A stretch of DNA of 64,000 nt from Mesorhizobium sp. WSM2240 (GTDB taxonomy: Bacteria; Pseudomonadota; Alphaproteobacteria; Rhizobiales; Rhizobiaceae): NCBI RefSeq assembly GCF_040438645.1, contig NZ_CP159253.1, positions 1,674,001 through 1,738,000 of the forward strand, in the 5' to 3' direction. The translations under genes and the position numbers were made by a program. Under the pieces are notes generated by a model. That model was not told where the DNA came from and made no database searches. It saw only the letters and a program-made list of their open reading frames with translations. This document shows, one piece after another, positions 20,267 through 29,012 of this stretch (positions within the stretch are counted from its first letter, which is position 1; each line of letters starts with the position of its first letter).

Positions 20267-21883
20267 ATGACCAAGCACCGCATCCACCTCTTCGACACCA
20301 CGCTGCGCGACGGTCAGCAGACGCCGGGCGTGGACTTTTCCGTCGAGGACAAGATCGCCATCGCGAAGCTGCTCGACGAGTTTGGCATGGACTATGTCGA
20401 GGGCGGCTATCCCGGCGCGAACCCGACCGACACGGCGTTTTTCAGCGAAAAACGCACTGCGAATGCAAAATTCGTCGCCTTCGGCATGACCAAGCGGGCA
20501 GGGGTGTCGGCTTCCAACGATCCCGGCCTTGCCGCGCTCGTCCAGTCGAAATCCGACGCAATCTGCTTCGTTGCCAAGAGCTGGGATTATCATGTGCGCG
20601 TGGCTCTGGGCTGCACCAACGAGGAGAATTTGGAATCCATTGCTGCCTCTGTGGAAGCAGCCCGCGCCGCCAGCAAGGAGGCGCTGGTCGATTGCGAGCA
20701 TTTCTTCGACGGGTTCAAGGCCAATCCGGATTATGCGCTGGCCTGTGCGAAGGCGGCATATGACGCAGGCGCACGCTGGGTGGTCCTGTGCGACACCAAT
20801 GGCGGCACGCTGCCGTCGGAAGTCCGCGACGTCGTCGCAAAGGTGATCGCGTTGGGCATTCCGGGCGAAAACCTTGGCATCCACGCCCACGACGACACCG
20901 GCCAGGCGGTCGCCAATTCGCTGGCTGCGGTCGAGGCGGGCGTGCGCCAGATCCAGGGCACGCTGAACGGCATCGGTGAACGCTGCGGCAACGCCAATCT
21001 CATTTCCATCATCCCGACGCTGGTCCTGAAGCCAGCCTTCTCCCAACGCTTCGAAACCGGCATCTCGGCCGAGGCGCTGGCGGGTATATCGCGCTTGTCC
21101 CGCGCGTTCGACGAATTGCTCAACCGTGCGCCGGAAGCCCAGGCGCCATATGTCGGCATATCGGCCTTCGCCACCAAGGCCGGCATCCACGCTTCGGCGC
21201 TGGCCAAGGATCCCGCGACCTACGAGCATGTGCCGCCAGAGGCGGTCGGCAACCGTCGCAAGGTGATGGTCTCTGACCAGGGCGGCAAGGCGAATTTCGT
21301 CGCCGAGCTGAAGCGGCGCGGCATCGACGTCCCGCGGGAAGGCCACCGGCTCGATGCACTGATCAGCCTGGTCAAGGAGCGCGAGGCCGAGGGCTACGCC
21401 TATGAGGGCGCTGATGCGAGCTTCGAGCTTCTGGCGCGCAAAATGCTGCACACCGTACCGGAGTTCTTCCGCGTCACCTCGTTCCGCTGCATGGTCGAGC
21501 GGCGGTTCGACGCCAACGGCCAGCTGAAGACCGTATCGGAAGCTATCGTGAAGGTGCTGGTCGACGGCGAGGAGAAGATGTCGGTAGCCGAGGGTCATGG
21601 CCCGGTCAACGCGCTCGATTTGGCGCTGCGCAAGGATCTCGGCAAGTTCCAGCACGAGATAGGCGATCTCGAACTGGTCGACTACAAGGTGCGTATCCTC
21701 AACGGCGGCACCGAGGCGGTCACCCGCGTGCTGATCGAATCGCGCGACGCCGCTGGCGGACGCTGGTGGACGGTCGGGGTGTCGGACAACATCATCGACG
21801 CATCGTTCCAGGCATTGATGGATTCGATCGTCTTCAAGCTGATGAAGAACCGCGACATGGCCGGGCTGGTCGCGGCAGAGTAG
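20267..21883 (+). CDS. cimA: (R)-citramalate synthase
   Basis: A 538-residue enzyme of the isopropylmalate/homocitrate synthase family. The N-terminal TIM barrel begins FDTTLRDGQQTPGVDFSVEDK. The metal-binding histidines are in GIHAHDDTGQAVANS, followed by GTLNGIGERCGNANL. The C-terminal regulatory LeuA dimer domain covers about residues 400-535. The length and the FATKAGIHASALAKDP segment fit the citramalate synthase branch, which makes citramalate from pyruvate and acetyl-CoA for isoleucine synthesis. ATG 20267 (MTKHRIHLFDTTLRDG) is preferred to 20234, which lies inside pip. Homocitrate or isopropylmalate activity is less likely. Confidence 0.88.
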   Translation: MTKHRIHLFDTTLRDGQQTPGVDFSVEDKIAIAKLLDEFGMDYVEGGYPGANPTDTAFFSEKRTANAKFVAFGMTKRAGVSASNDPGLAALVQSKSDAICFVAKSWDYHVRVALGCTNEENLESIAASVEAARAASKEALVDCEHFFDGFKANPDYALACAKAAYDAGARWVVLCDTNGGTLPSEVRDVVAKVIALGIPGENLGIHAHDDTGQAVANSLAAVEAGVRQIQGTLNGIGERCGNANLISIIPTLVLKPAFSQRFETGISAEALAGISRLSRAFDELLNRAPEAQAPYVGISAFATKAGIHASALAKDPATYEHVPPEAVGNRRKVMVSDQGGKANFVAELKRRGIDVPREGHRLDALISLVKEREAEGYAYEGADASFELLARKMLHTVPEFFRVTSFRCMVERRFDANGQLKTVSEAIVKVLVDGEEKMSVAEGHGPVNALDLALRKDLGKFQHEIGDLELVDYKVRILNGGTEAVTRVLIESRDAAGGRWWTVGVSDNIIDASFQALMDSIVFKLMKNRDMAGLVAAE

Positions 21884-21962
21884 CGCCACCCATAAGCGAA
21901 ACGCCACGGCGCATCAGAAAATTGAAATGGTGCTCCGCCGAACTGCGGCCCATATGATCCCG

Positions 21963-22868
21963 ATGACGACAGAGACCCTGACCGCCCGAGACAGCGCTAC
22001 GCGTGGATTTCTGTTCGCGCTGTCAGCCTATCTTCTTTGGGGATTCCTGCCCTTCTACATGAAGGCGGTGGCGCATATTCCGGCGACGGAAGTGGTGGCG
22101 CACCGCGTCATCTGGTCGGTCCCGGTTGCCGGAGCGCTGCTGATCTGGATGGGCCGTACCGCCGATATCAAGATGGCGCTGCGTTCCCCGCGCACGCTGG
22201 CCATGGGCGGGCTCACCGCCGCGCTGATCACCGTGAACTGGGGCGTCTATGTCTGGGCCATCGGCGCCGACCGGGCGCTGGAAACCGCGCTCGGTTACTA
22301 TATCAATCCGCTGTTCAGCGTCTTTCTCGGCGCCGTGCTCCTCGGCGAGAAACTGAGCCGCGCTCAGATCGCGGCGATCGCGCTCGCGGTGGCGGCGGTG
22401 GCGCTGCTGACATGGGAGGCCGGCGGCCTGCCCTGGGTCTCGATAGCGTTGGCGCTCAGCTGGGGTTTTTACGCGTTCTTCAAGAAGACGCTGCCGATCG
22501 GTCCTGCACAGGGTTTCTTCCTCGAGATACTCGTGCTGAGCATACCGGCAATCGCCTATATCGGCTGGCTGGGAGCTTCAGGCGCCGGCCATTTCGGACG
22601 AACCGGAGCCGTCGATATCTGGCTTCTTCTTGGCTGCGGCCTGGTTACGGCGGTGCCGCTCATTCTTTATGCGAACGGCGCGAAGCTGCTTCGGCTGTCG
22701 ACGATCGGCATCATGCAGTATATCGCGCCGACGATGATCTTCGTGATCGCGATATTCATCTTCCAGGAACCGTTCAGCAGCACCCGTGCAATCGCGTTCG
22801 CGATGATCTGGTCCGCGCTTGCGATCTATTCCTGGTCGATGTTCTTCCGCCGGCCGGTCGCGGGCTAA
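21963..22868 (+). CDS. rarD: RarD-like EamA-family transporter
   Basis: A 301-residue inner-membrane protein with ten predicted helices in two EamA repeats. The first helix starts GFLFALSAYLLWGFLPFYMKAV, typical of RarD, a drug/metabolite-superfamily member of unclear substrate linked by name to chloramphenicol sensitivity. Starts at 21927, 21954 and 21963 are all in frame. I use the last, which places the first helix near the N-terminus, but the choice is not firm. Its stop overlaps the stop of the convergent DUF1428 gene by 4 nt. Confidence 0.85.
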   Translation: MTTETLTARDSATRGFLFALSAYLLWGFLPFYMKAVAHIPATEVVAHRVIWSVPVAGALLIWMGRTADIKMALRSPRTLAMGGLTAALITVNWGVYVWAIGADRALETALGYYINPLFSVFLGAVLLGEKLSRAQIAAIALAVAAVALLTWEAGGLPWVSIALALSWGFYAFFKKTLPIGPAQGFFLEILVLSIPAIAYIGWLGASGAGHFGRTGAVDIWLLLGCGLVTAVPLILYANGAKLLRLSTIGIMQYIAPTMIFVIAIFIFQEPFSSTRAIAFAMIWSALAIYSWSMFFRRPVAG

Positions 22869-23224
22869 CCCCGCTCAAGCTCGACCAGCGTCCGGAAGCC
22901 GCCATAGATCATGCGCTTGCCGTCGAAGGGTGAATCCTTCATGTCCATATTGAGCCGCGGATCAGCCATCACCTTCTCGTTGATGGCGTCGCGGTCTTCA
23001 CGCGATTTGTAAGTGATCCAGGAGAATACGACGGTCTCGCCGTCCTTCTGCTGTACCGCACGCGGAAACGATGTGAGCTCGCCGTAGGGCACATCTTCGG
23101 CGACGCATTCGACAAAGGACAGCGCGCCGTGTTCCATCCACACATCACCGGCCTTTTGGGCCATCTTCCTGTAGTCCTCGATCCTATCCGCCGGGACGGC
23201 CAGCACAAAACCATCGACATACAT
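22865..23224 (-). CDS. DUF1428 family protein
   Basis: A 119-residue protein beginning MYVDGFVLAVPADRIEDYRK, with VWMEHGALSFVECVAEDVP and later FSWITYKSREDRDAINEKVM. This is the standard layout of DUF1428 proteins, which have a dimeric alpha/beta-barrel (ferredoxin-like) fold and no assigned activity. GAGGAGGT just upstream of ATG 23224 in the mRNA is one of the strongest ribosome-binding sites in the window and sets the start, rather than 23263. Confidence 0.9.
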   Translation of the reverse strand: MYVDGFVLAVPADRIEDYRKMAQKAGDVWMEHGALSFVECVAEDVPYGELTSFPRAVQQKDGETVVFSWITYKSREDRDAINEKVMADPRLNMDMKDSPFDGKRMIYGGFRTLVELERG

Positions 23225-23299
23225 CGGAACCTCCTCGTTCAGGCTTGGAAAATCTTCCAACAAGCAAGAGACAGGTCGGTTCCCGGCAGCGGGAACAGC

Positions 23300-23911
23300 C
23301 TACATTTTCTCGATGACGGACGGGACGCCTGCGGTAGGGGCGTCAACCGCTGCGCCCTCGGTCAGGAGCGCGGCAACGACCGCCTCGGCGCGGCCGATCA
23401 CCAGCGGCCTGACCAGATGCGACGTGTGGACGAAACCTTCGGCGCGCATGTGATCGATCAGGATCATCATCGGATCCCAGAAGCCGTTGATATTGGCGAA
23501 GACGATCGGCTTGCGGTGATGACCGAGTTGGGCCCAGGTCATGATCTCGACGATCTCCTCGACGGTTCCGATGCCCCCGGGCAGCGCCACAAAGGCGTCG
23601 GATTTCTCGAACATCGTATGCTTGCGCTGATGCATGTTCTCGGTGATGACAAGCTCGTCCAGTCTACCGAGCGCGGGTTCGGTCGCTTCCCGATTGACGA
23701 GGAAGCGCGGGATGATGCCCGTCACCTTGCCTCCGGCACGCAGTGCGCTATCGGCGACGGCGCCCATTATGCCTTTCGTGCCGCCGCCATAGACGAGGCG
23801 CAGGCCTGCCTCGGCGATCGAGCGTCCGAGGACGTGGCCCGCCTTCATGTAGACGTCGCTGCGGCCGGTCGAAGAGCCGCAATAGACGCAGACGGATCGA
23901 ATCGTGTTCAT
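23300..23911 (-). CDS. LOG-family protein (TIGR00730; cytokinin riboside monophosphate phosphoribohydrolase-like)
   Basis: A 203-residue Rossmann-fold protein. Both family motifs are present: GGGTKGIMGAVADSAL and PGGIGTVEEIVEIMTWAQLG, the P-G-G-x-G-T-x-x-E nucleotide site. LOG proteins release a free base from nucleoside 5'-monophosphates. In bacteria many act generally on AMP or form cytokinins, which could matter in a plant-associated organism, but that link is inferred. The N-terminus MNTIRSVCVYCGSSTG fits the family without extension. It is divergent from the LysM gene. Confidence 0.92.
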   Translation of the reverse strand: MNTIRSVCVYCGSSTGRSDVYMKAGHVLGRSIAEAGLRLVYGGGTKGIMGAVADSALRAGGKVTGIIPRFLVNREATEPALGRLDELVITENMHQRKHTMFEKSDAFVALPGGIGTVEEIVEIMTWAQLGHHRKPIVFANINGFWDPMMILIDHMRAEGFVHTSHLVRPLVIGRAEAVVAALLTEGAAVDAPTAGVPSVIEKM

Positions 23912-24026
23912 GCAATTGATTGGTGATTGCCTATGTAACCGTGGTCAAGTCTCAACAGGGGCTTTTTCTTGTCGATTGGGCTAAAACAGGCTAGACCCGG
24001 CTGAGGCGGCTAAGGGGCAAGCAAAT

Positions 24027-25892
24027 ATGGCGTTGACACCGATTAAGGCTCTTCTGTTTCTCGCGGGCGGCGCGGCCGCCGCGGGCGGGGTGGCCTATGT
24101 GTCGGGCGTGTTCGACCCCTATCTTGGCGGCGAGGCCCCGAAGCTTGCCGCTGCTCCGGTTCCCGGAACATCCGAGGCTAATCCCAAATCCTCCCGGCTG
24201 CCGCAGCCGCCGGCCGCAAACGCCCCCTCCGCGGGCACTCCTGCAGCCAGTGCGCCGGCTGCTGGCGCTTCGACTGAGGGGGAAGTTCTTCCGCCTTCTT
24301 TCGATGTGGTGCGCGTCGAGGGCGATGGTTCGATCGTCATTGCCGGCGAGGCGGCTGCGGGAGCCACCGTTGAGATCGTGACCGGCGCACGCGTTATCGG
24401 CAACGCAGTGGCCGGGCCGGACGGCGACTTCGCCGTCGTCATCGACGAGCCGCTGAAGCCTGGCGGATACCAGATCGTGCTGCGCTCGACCGCGCCCGAC
24501 AATGTGGTCGCCACCTCGCTGGAAACCGCCGTCGTATCAATTCCCGATAAGCCGGACGGACAGGTGCTGGCGCTGGTCGAAAAGCCGGGCGAGCCGAGCA
24601 AGCTGATTACGGTTCCCGAACCGCAGCCCGCGCCGCCGCTAAGCGGCGATGCCGCTGCTCCGGAAGCGCCAGCCTCGGCCGAGGCGGCTCCGGCTGCTCC
24701 AGAGGAAAAACCCGCGAGCGGCGGACCTGAGGCGTCCGCTTCGGCGGAAGTGGAGGCGCCCGCCGAGGAAGCGCCGCCGGCCGAGCAGCCGGCTGCGGCG
24801 CAAGAACCCGAACCGGCGCCAACCGAAGCCGCGCCAGACAAGCCGGACGAACAGGTCGCAGCGGCGAAGCCCGATCAGGAACCGGTCGAACTCACACCGA
24901 GCGCGCCTTCCGGCGAGCCGCAGGTCACAGTCGAGGCGGTCGAGATCGAAGGGCGCAAGGTTTTTGTCGCTGGCGTGGCCGATCCCGGCCGCAAGGTGCG
25001 CGTCTATGCGAACGACATATTGCTGGGGGACGCAGATGCCTCGCCGAGCGGCCGCTTCCTGATCGAGACCGAGCGTGACTTGCCTGTCGGCGACTATATC
25101 ATCCGCGCCGACGCGCTGGAGCCGGACGGCGTCAAGGTCGCCGCGCGCGCGGCGGTGCCGTTCGAGCGCGAGGAGGGCGAAAATCTTGCCGCGGTAGCGC
25201 CGTCCGTCACGCCGCAGGCTGAAGCCCCCGCAACCGGCGCGGATCGGTCCGCCGCTGCTGCACCAGATGTAGCAGAGCCGCAGTCCGCCCCCACCGCACC
25301 GACCCCGAATGACCCTTCGGCCGGAGCCAACGGGCGAGCTTCCGCCGAAGCGCCGATCGAGCCAGACGCAACGCCGTCCGCTGCTCCTTCGGCTACGGCC
25401 GAGGCTTCGCCGCCCACCGCTTCGGGCACTGAGGCTTCACAGCCTGCCGTGCCCACTCCGCCCGCAACCGCGGAAGCGGATGCGCCGTCAACTCAGCCTA
25501 CGGAGCAATCGGCCACCGCTCCCGCCGGGACTACGACCGCGCCTGCTTCCGAATCGACGCCGACTACTTCCGCAGAGGCTGAGACGGCGAAACCTGCAAC
25601 GGGTGCCGAGATTGCGGCCGCGCCGGAAGCCACCCGGCTCGCACCGAAGCTCGAAAGCGTACCTGGCGCTGTCATCATCCGGCGCGGCGACTCCCTGTGG
25701 CGGATTTCTCGCCGCGTCTATGGGAAGGGCGTGCGCTACTCGACGATCTATCTGGCCAATCAGGAACAAATCAGCGATCCCGACCGCATCTGGCCGGGGC
25801 AAGTATTTAAGGTTCCCGAAAAGACCAGTGAAGGCGAGGAAGCCGACATGAAGGCCATCGGCGGGCAGGCGGTCACGACCACCACGCAGTGA
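24027..25892 (+). CDS. LysM-domain protein with long Ala/Pro/Glu-rich region
   Basis: A 621-residue protein with a hydrophobic N-terminal segment (about residues 5-25) that is a signal anchor or signal peptide. Two similar beta-rich modules (about residues 90-175 and 290-375) each contain V-x-G-x-A-x-P-G-x-x-V-like strands. They are separated by low-complexity Ala/Pro/Glu/Thr-rich stretches. A single C-terminal LysM domain lies at about residues 546-593 (RRGDSLWRISRRVYGKG...IWPGQVFKVPEK) and would bind peptidoglycan. AAGGGG precedes the ATG. It is likely a periplasmic wall-binding protein. Confidence 0.87.
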   Translation: MALTPIKALLFLAGGAAAAGGVAYVSGVFDPYLGGEAPKLAAAPVPGTSEANPKSSRLPQPPAANAPSAGTPAASAPAAGASTEGEVLPPSFDVVRVEGDGSIVIAGEAAAGATVEIVTGARVIGNAVAGPDGDFAVVIDEPLKPGGYQIVLRSTAPDNVVATSLETAVVSIPDKPDGQVLALVEKPGEPSKLITVPEPQPAPPLSGDAAAPEAPASAEAAPAAPEEKPASGGPEASASAEVEAPAEEAPPAEQPAAAQEPEPAPTEAAPDKPDEQVAAAKPDQEPVELTPSAPSGEPQVTVEAVEIEGRKVFVAGVADPGRKVRVYANDILLGDADASPSGRFLIETERDLPVGDYIIRADALEPDGVKVAARAAVPFEREEGENLAAVAPSVTPQAEAPATGADRSAAAAPDVAEPQSAPTAPTPNDPSAGANGRASAEAPIEPDATPSAAPSATAEASPPTASGTEASQPAVPTPPATAEADAPSTQPTEQSATAPAGTTTAPASESTPTTSAEAETAKPATGAEIAAAPEATRLAPKLESVPGAVIIRRGDSLWRISRRVYGKGVRYSTIYLANQEQISDPDRIWPGQVFKVPEKTSEGEEADMKAIGGQAVTTTTQ

Positions 25893-25920
25893 TTGCGCCG
25901 CTCTTGCGATCGAGCGTTTC

Positions 25921-25943
25921 ATCGTCTATCGTCGATAAACGAT
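25921..25943. promoter_or_regulatory. imperfect palindrome overlapping the arsR start codon
   Basis: ATCGTCTATCG (25921-25931) and CGATAAACGAT (25933-25943) form 11-bp arms with one mismatch around a single base. The right arm covers the first two bases of the arsR ATG. ArsR/SmtB repressors bind such dyads, so this is the likely autoregulatory operator. Confidence 0.6.
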
Positions 25944-26280
25944 GAACGTTTCTCCTTCCACCGAATTCAAGGAATGCGGTTCCGCGTCGGCCAAGGCGCT
26001 GGCGGCGAAACTCGCGGCTTTGTCGCATCCGGCCCGCATTGAAATCCTGAAGCATCTTTCCGGCAACCGCGCCTGCTGCTGCAAGGACGTCGTCCAGCAA
26101 CTGGACCTGGCGCAGTCGACCGTATCGCAGCACCTGAAGGTGCTGGTCGAAGCAGGGCTGGTGCGGTTTTCGGCGGAAAGGCAGCGCTCGCTCTACGAAA
26201 TCGACCGCGAGGCTTTGGCGGGCATCTCCGCCTCCGTCGCCGGCCTCGTCGAAACCTGCTGTTCTAGCCAGCCGGCATAA
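25942..26280 (+). CDS. ArsR-family transcriptional regulator
   Basis: A 112-residue winged-helix repressor. The DNA-recognition helix is LAQSTVSQHLKVLVEAGLV (about residues 56-74). Instead of the classical ELCVCDL metal site it carries a CCC run at residues 45-47 (NRACCCKDVV), plus C12 and a C-terminal CC at 106-107. This suggests thiol-based sensing of a soft metal, arsenite, or a sulphur/redox signal. No ribosome-binding site is evident and the ATG lies in a palindrome, so it may be translated without a normal leader. It precedes an Atm1-type exporter gene, its probable target. Confidence 0.87.
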   Translation: MNVSPSTEFKECGSASAKALAAKLAALSHPARIEILKHLSGNRACCCKDVVQQLDLAQSTVSQHLKVLVEAGLVRFSAERQRSLYEIDREALAGISASVAGLVETCCSSQPA

Positions 26281-26314
26281 TCCCGAAAGTCGCGGACTTT
26301 CCGGCAAGACCATG
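26275..26314. repeat. palindromic intergenic repeat, family A, copy 3 (inverted)
   Basis: On the minus strand it reads CATGGTCTTGCCGGAAAGTC...ACTTTCGGGATTATGC, matching the copies at 587 and 34861. It overlaps the arsR stop codon (26278-26280). Its edge includes the ATG of the apparent original start of the downstream ABC transporter gene at 26312. Confidence 0.65.
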
Positions 26315-26331
26315 TCCGCTGACAAATCAAA

Positions 26332-26355
26332 GGCAAAGACCTAGTGGCAAAGACC
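26332..26355 (+). repeat. tandem 10-bp direct repeat from a 14-bp duplication
   Basis: GGCAAAGACC occurs at 26332-26341 and again at 26346-26355, with TAGT between, so a 14-bp unit is duplicated. Removing one unit joins the frame from ATG 26312 (MSADKSKAKT) directly to [11 protein letters not shown] of the ABC transporter. Confidence 0.75.
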
Positions 26356-28218
26356 GTATCCGCAGGCTCGACGTTCAGAACCCTGCTCAATCTGTGGCCT
26401 TATATGTGGCCGGCCGACCGCATCGACTTGAAGGCGCGGGTGGTGTGGGCGACGGTGTTCCTGTTTGTCGCCAAGCTCGTGCTTGTGGCGGTGCCGTATT
26501 TTTTCAAATGGGCGACAGACGCGCTGGTAGGTGACGCCAAGGCGCCGCCGCCTCTGCCCGATTTCATGCTCGGCCCGGTAGCGCTGGTCATTGCCTACAA
26601 CATCGTCCGTATCGTGCAGGTCGGGTTGAACCAACTGCGCGATGCGCTGTTTGCCCGTGTCGGCCAGCATGCCGTCCGCCAACTTGCCTACCGCACCTTC
26701 GTGCACATGCACGATCTGTCGCTGCGCTTTCATCTGGAGCGGCGCACCGGCGGCCTGTCGAGGATCATCGAGCGCGGCACCAAGGGCATCGAGACCATCG
26801 TCCGTTTCACCATCCTGAATACAGTTCCGACGGTGCTGGAATTCGCGCTGACGGCGGTGATCTTCGCGCTCGCCTATGGCTGGGTCTACGTGCTGGTCGT
26901 GGCCGTCACGGTGGCGGCCTACACCTGGTTCACCGTCTGGGCGAGCGACTGGCGCATCGCCATCCGCCGCGAAATGAACGACAGCGACACAGACGCCAAC
27001 ACCAAGGCGATCGATTCGCTGCTCAATTTCGAAACGGTGAAGTATTTCAACAATGAGCGCATGGAGGCTCAGCGTTTCGACGGCTCCATGGCGCGATACG
27101 AGGCTGCGGCGACGAGAACCTGGACATCGCTCGGCTGGCTGAACTTCGGGCAGGGCGTCATCTTCGGCGGCGGCATGCTCATTGTCATGTGCCTGTCTGC
27201 TCTCGAAGTCATGGCCGGAACGCAGACGATCGGCGATTTCGTCTTCATCAACGCCATGCTGATGCAGCTTTCGGTGCCGCTCAATTTCATCGGCTTCATC
27301 TACCGCGAAATCCGGCAGGGCCTGACCGACATCGAGCAGATGTTCGACCTGCTGGACGTGAAGCAGGAGGTGGTCGACCGGCCGGAAGCAAAACCGCTGG
27401 CCGTCACCGAAGGCAAGGTCGAGTTTCGCGATGTACATTTCTCCTACGACGCCAACCGGCAGATCCTGAAGGGCGTCAGCTTCGAGGTTCCGGCCGGCAA
27501 AACCATCGCCATTGTCGGACCGTCCGGCGCGGGCAAGTCGACCATCTCGCGGCTCCTCTTCCGTTTCTACGACATTCAGCGCGGGGCGATCCTGATCGAC
27601 GGGCAGGACATTCGCGACGTTACCCAGGAGAGCCTGCGCGCCGCCATCGGCATGGTGCCGCAGGACACAGTGCTGTTCAACGACACCATCGCCTACAATG
27701 TTCGCTACGGCCGAACCGACGCGACCGACGAAGAGGTGCAGAAGGCCGCCGAACTCGCGCAGATCGGCGGGTTCATAGAGAGCCTGCCGGGCGGCTACAA
27801 ATCGATGGTTGGCGAACGCGGGCTGAAGCTGTCAGGCGGCGAAAAGCAGCGCGTGGCGATCGCCCGCACCATCCTGAAGGCCCCGCCGATCCTGATGCTC
27901 GACGAGGCGACCTCGGCGCTCGACACGCATACCGAGCAGGAGATCCAGGCCGCGCTCGACATGGTCAGCCGCGGACGCACGACCATAGTCATTGCCCATC
28001 GCTTGTCGACGGTGATTTCGGCGGACGAGATCATAGTGCTCAAGGACGGCGAAATCGCGGAACGCGGCACCCATGCCGACCTGCTGCGCCAAAGGGGCCT
28101 CTACGCCTCCATGTGGGATCGCCAGCGCGAAGCAACCGAAGCCGAGGAGCGCCTGCGCATCGCCAGGGAAGCCGACGAATTCGGTATCGTGGTCCGCCGC
28201 CGCACAGCCGAGCTCTGA
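26344..28218 (+). CDS. Atm1/HMT-type ABC half-transporter
   Basis: A 624-residue protein with an N-terminal six-helix membrane domain (about residues 25-330) and a C-terminal ATPase. The ATPase has Walker [10 protein letters not shown] near residue 392, signature [13 protein letters not shown], Walker [13 protein letters not shown], and the H-loop IAHRLST. It belongs to the mitochondrial Atm1/ABCB7 and heavy-metal-tolerance group, which exports glutathione-linked sulphur or metal species. The frame opens at GTG 26344, overlapping a short frame from ATG 26312 (TAGTG). A 14-bp duplication seems to have separated the old start from the gene. An ArsR regulator lies upstream. Confidence 0.9.
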   Translation: MAKTVSAGSTFRTLLNLWPYMWPADRIDLKARVVWATVFLFVAKLVLVAVPYFFKWATDALVGDAKAPPPLPDFMLGPVALVIAYNIVRIVQVGLNQLRDALFARVGQHAVRQLAYRTFVHMHDLSLRFHLERRTGGLSRIIERGTKGIETIVRFTILNTVPTVLEFALTAVIFALAYGWVYVLVVAVTVAAYTWFTVWASDWRIAIRREMNDSDTDANTKAIDSLLNFETVKYFNNERMEAQRFDGSMARYEAAATRTWTSLGWLNFGQGVIFGGGMLIVMCLSALEVMAGTQTIGDFVFINAMLMQLSVPLNFIGFIYREIRQGLTDIEQMFDLLDVKQEVVDRPEAKPLAVTEGKVEFRDVHFSYDANRQILKGVSFEVPAGKTIAIVGPSGAGKSTISRLLFRFYDIQRGAILIDGQDIRDVTQESLRAAIGMVPQDTVLFNDTIAYNVRYGRTDATDEEVQKAAELAQIGGFIESLPGGYKSMVGERGLKLSGGEKQRVAIARTILKAPPILMLDEATSALDTHTEQEIQAALDMVSRGRTTIVIAHRLSTVISADEIIVLKDGEIAERGTHADLLRQRGLYASMWDRQREATEAEERLRIAREADEFGIVVRRRTAEL

Positions 28219-28310
28219 GCGGCGGACAAGCGCCTCCCGGATTGCCGCGTTGCGGCGGGCGGCGCTTTCGGCTAAGCAGACCGGCATTCAACCGGAGCCG
28301 CCCGCGCGCG

Positions 28311-29009
28311 ATGAGCCTCGTCGACACCGTCAAGAACGTTTTCGTGCCGATACACCGCGAAGGCTATCCCTTCATCGGCGCTTTCGCAGGCGTCACGCTG
28401 ATTCTTGGCCTGTTCTCGACAAGCCTGTTCTGGATCGGCCTAATCCTGACCGGCTGGTGCGCCTATTTCTTCCGCGATCCCGAACGTGTCACGCCGGTCG
28501 ACGACCGGCTGGTGATCAGCCCTGCCGACGGCGTGGTTTCGGCAGTAGGCCCGGCGGTTCCGCCGCGCGAACTCGGCCTCGGAACGGCGGAGATGACGCG
28601 GATTTCCGTATTCATGAACGTCTTCTCCTGCCATGTGAACCGCTCGCCGGTGCGCGGGCGCATCACCCGCATCGAGCATCGGCCGGGCAAGTTCCTCAAT
28701 GCCGAGCTGGACAAAGCGAGCAGCGAGAACGAGCGCAACGGTCTCGTCATCGAAAGCCCCAACGGCACCGTCGCCGCCGTGCAGATCGCCGGGCTGGTCG
28801 CAAGGCGGATCGTCTGTTTCGCCGAGGCGAACGGCAATGTCGCGGTCGGCGAGCGCATCGGCCTGATTCGCTTCGGATCGCGGGTCGACGTGTTCCTGCC
28901 GCTCGACGCGACGCCGCGCGTTGCGGTCGGGCAGACTGCGGTCGCCGGCGAAACGGTGGTCGCCGAATTCGGCGGCGGCGCGGCCACGCCGCTTGTGCGG
29001 GTTTCCTGA
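28311..29009 (+). CDS. psd: phosphatidylserine decarboxylase
   Basis: A 232-residue proenzyme of the short Psd type, converting phosphatidylserine to phosphatidylethanolamine in the inner membrane. One or two N-terminal hydrophobic segments (about residues 20-55) are followed by RDPERVTP and [27 protein letters not shown], and the self-cleavage site [11 protein letters not shown]. Cleavage between Gly and Ser (about residues 189-190) yields the pyruvoyl group. pssA, which makes its substrate, starts 3 bp after its stop. ATG 28311 is the first codon fitting the family; the longer upstream frame overlaps the ABC transporter gene and is discounted. Confidence 0.94.
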   Translation: MSLVDTVKNVFVPIHREGYPFIGAFAGVTLILGLFSTSLFWIGLILTGWCAYFFRDPERVTPVDDRLVISPADGVVSAVGPAVPPRELGLGTAEMTRISVFMNVFSCHVNRSPVRGRITRIEHRPGKFLNAELDKASSENERNGLVIESPNGTVAAVQIAGLVARRIVCFAEANGNVAVGERIGLIRFGSRVDVFLPLDATPRVAVGQTAVAGETVVAEFGGGAATPLVRVS

Positions 29010-29012
29010 GCA

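Noticed and set aside
23912..24026. CTTGAC on the minus strand and TTGTCG-N17-TAGACC on the plus strand as promoters
   Set aside because: The first lacks a matching -10 at proper spacing and the second is a weak match; neither is strong enough to annotate.
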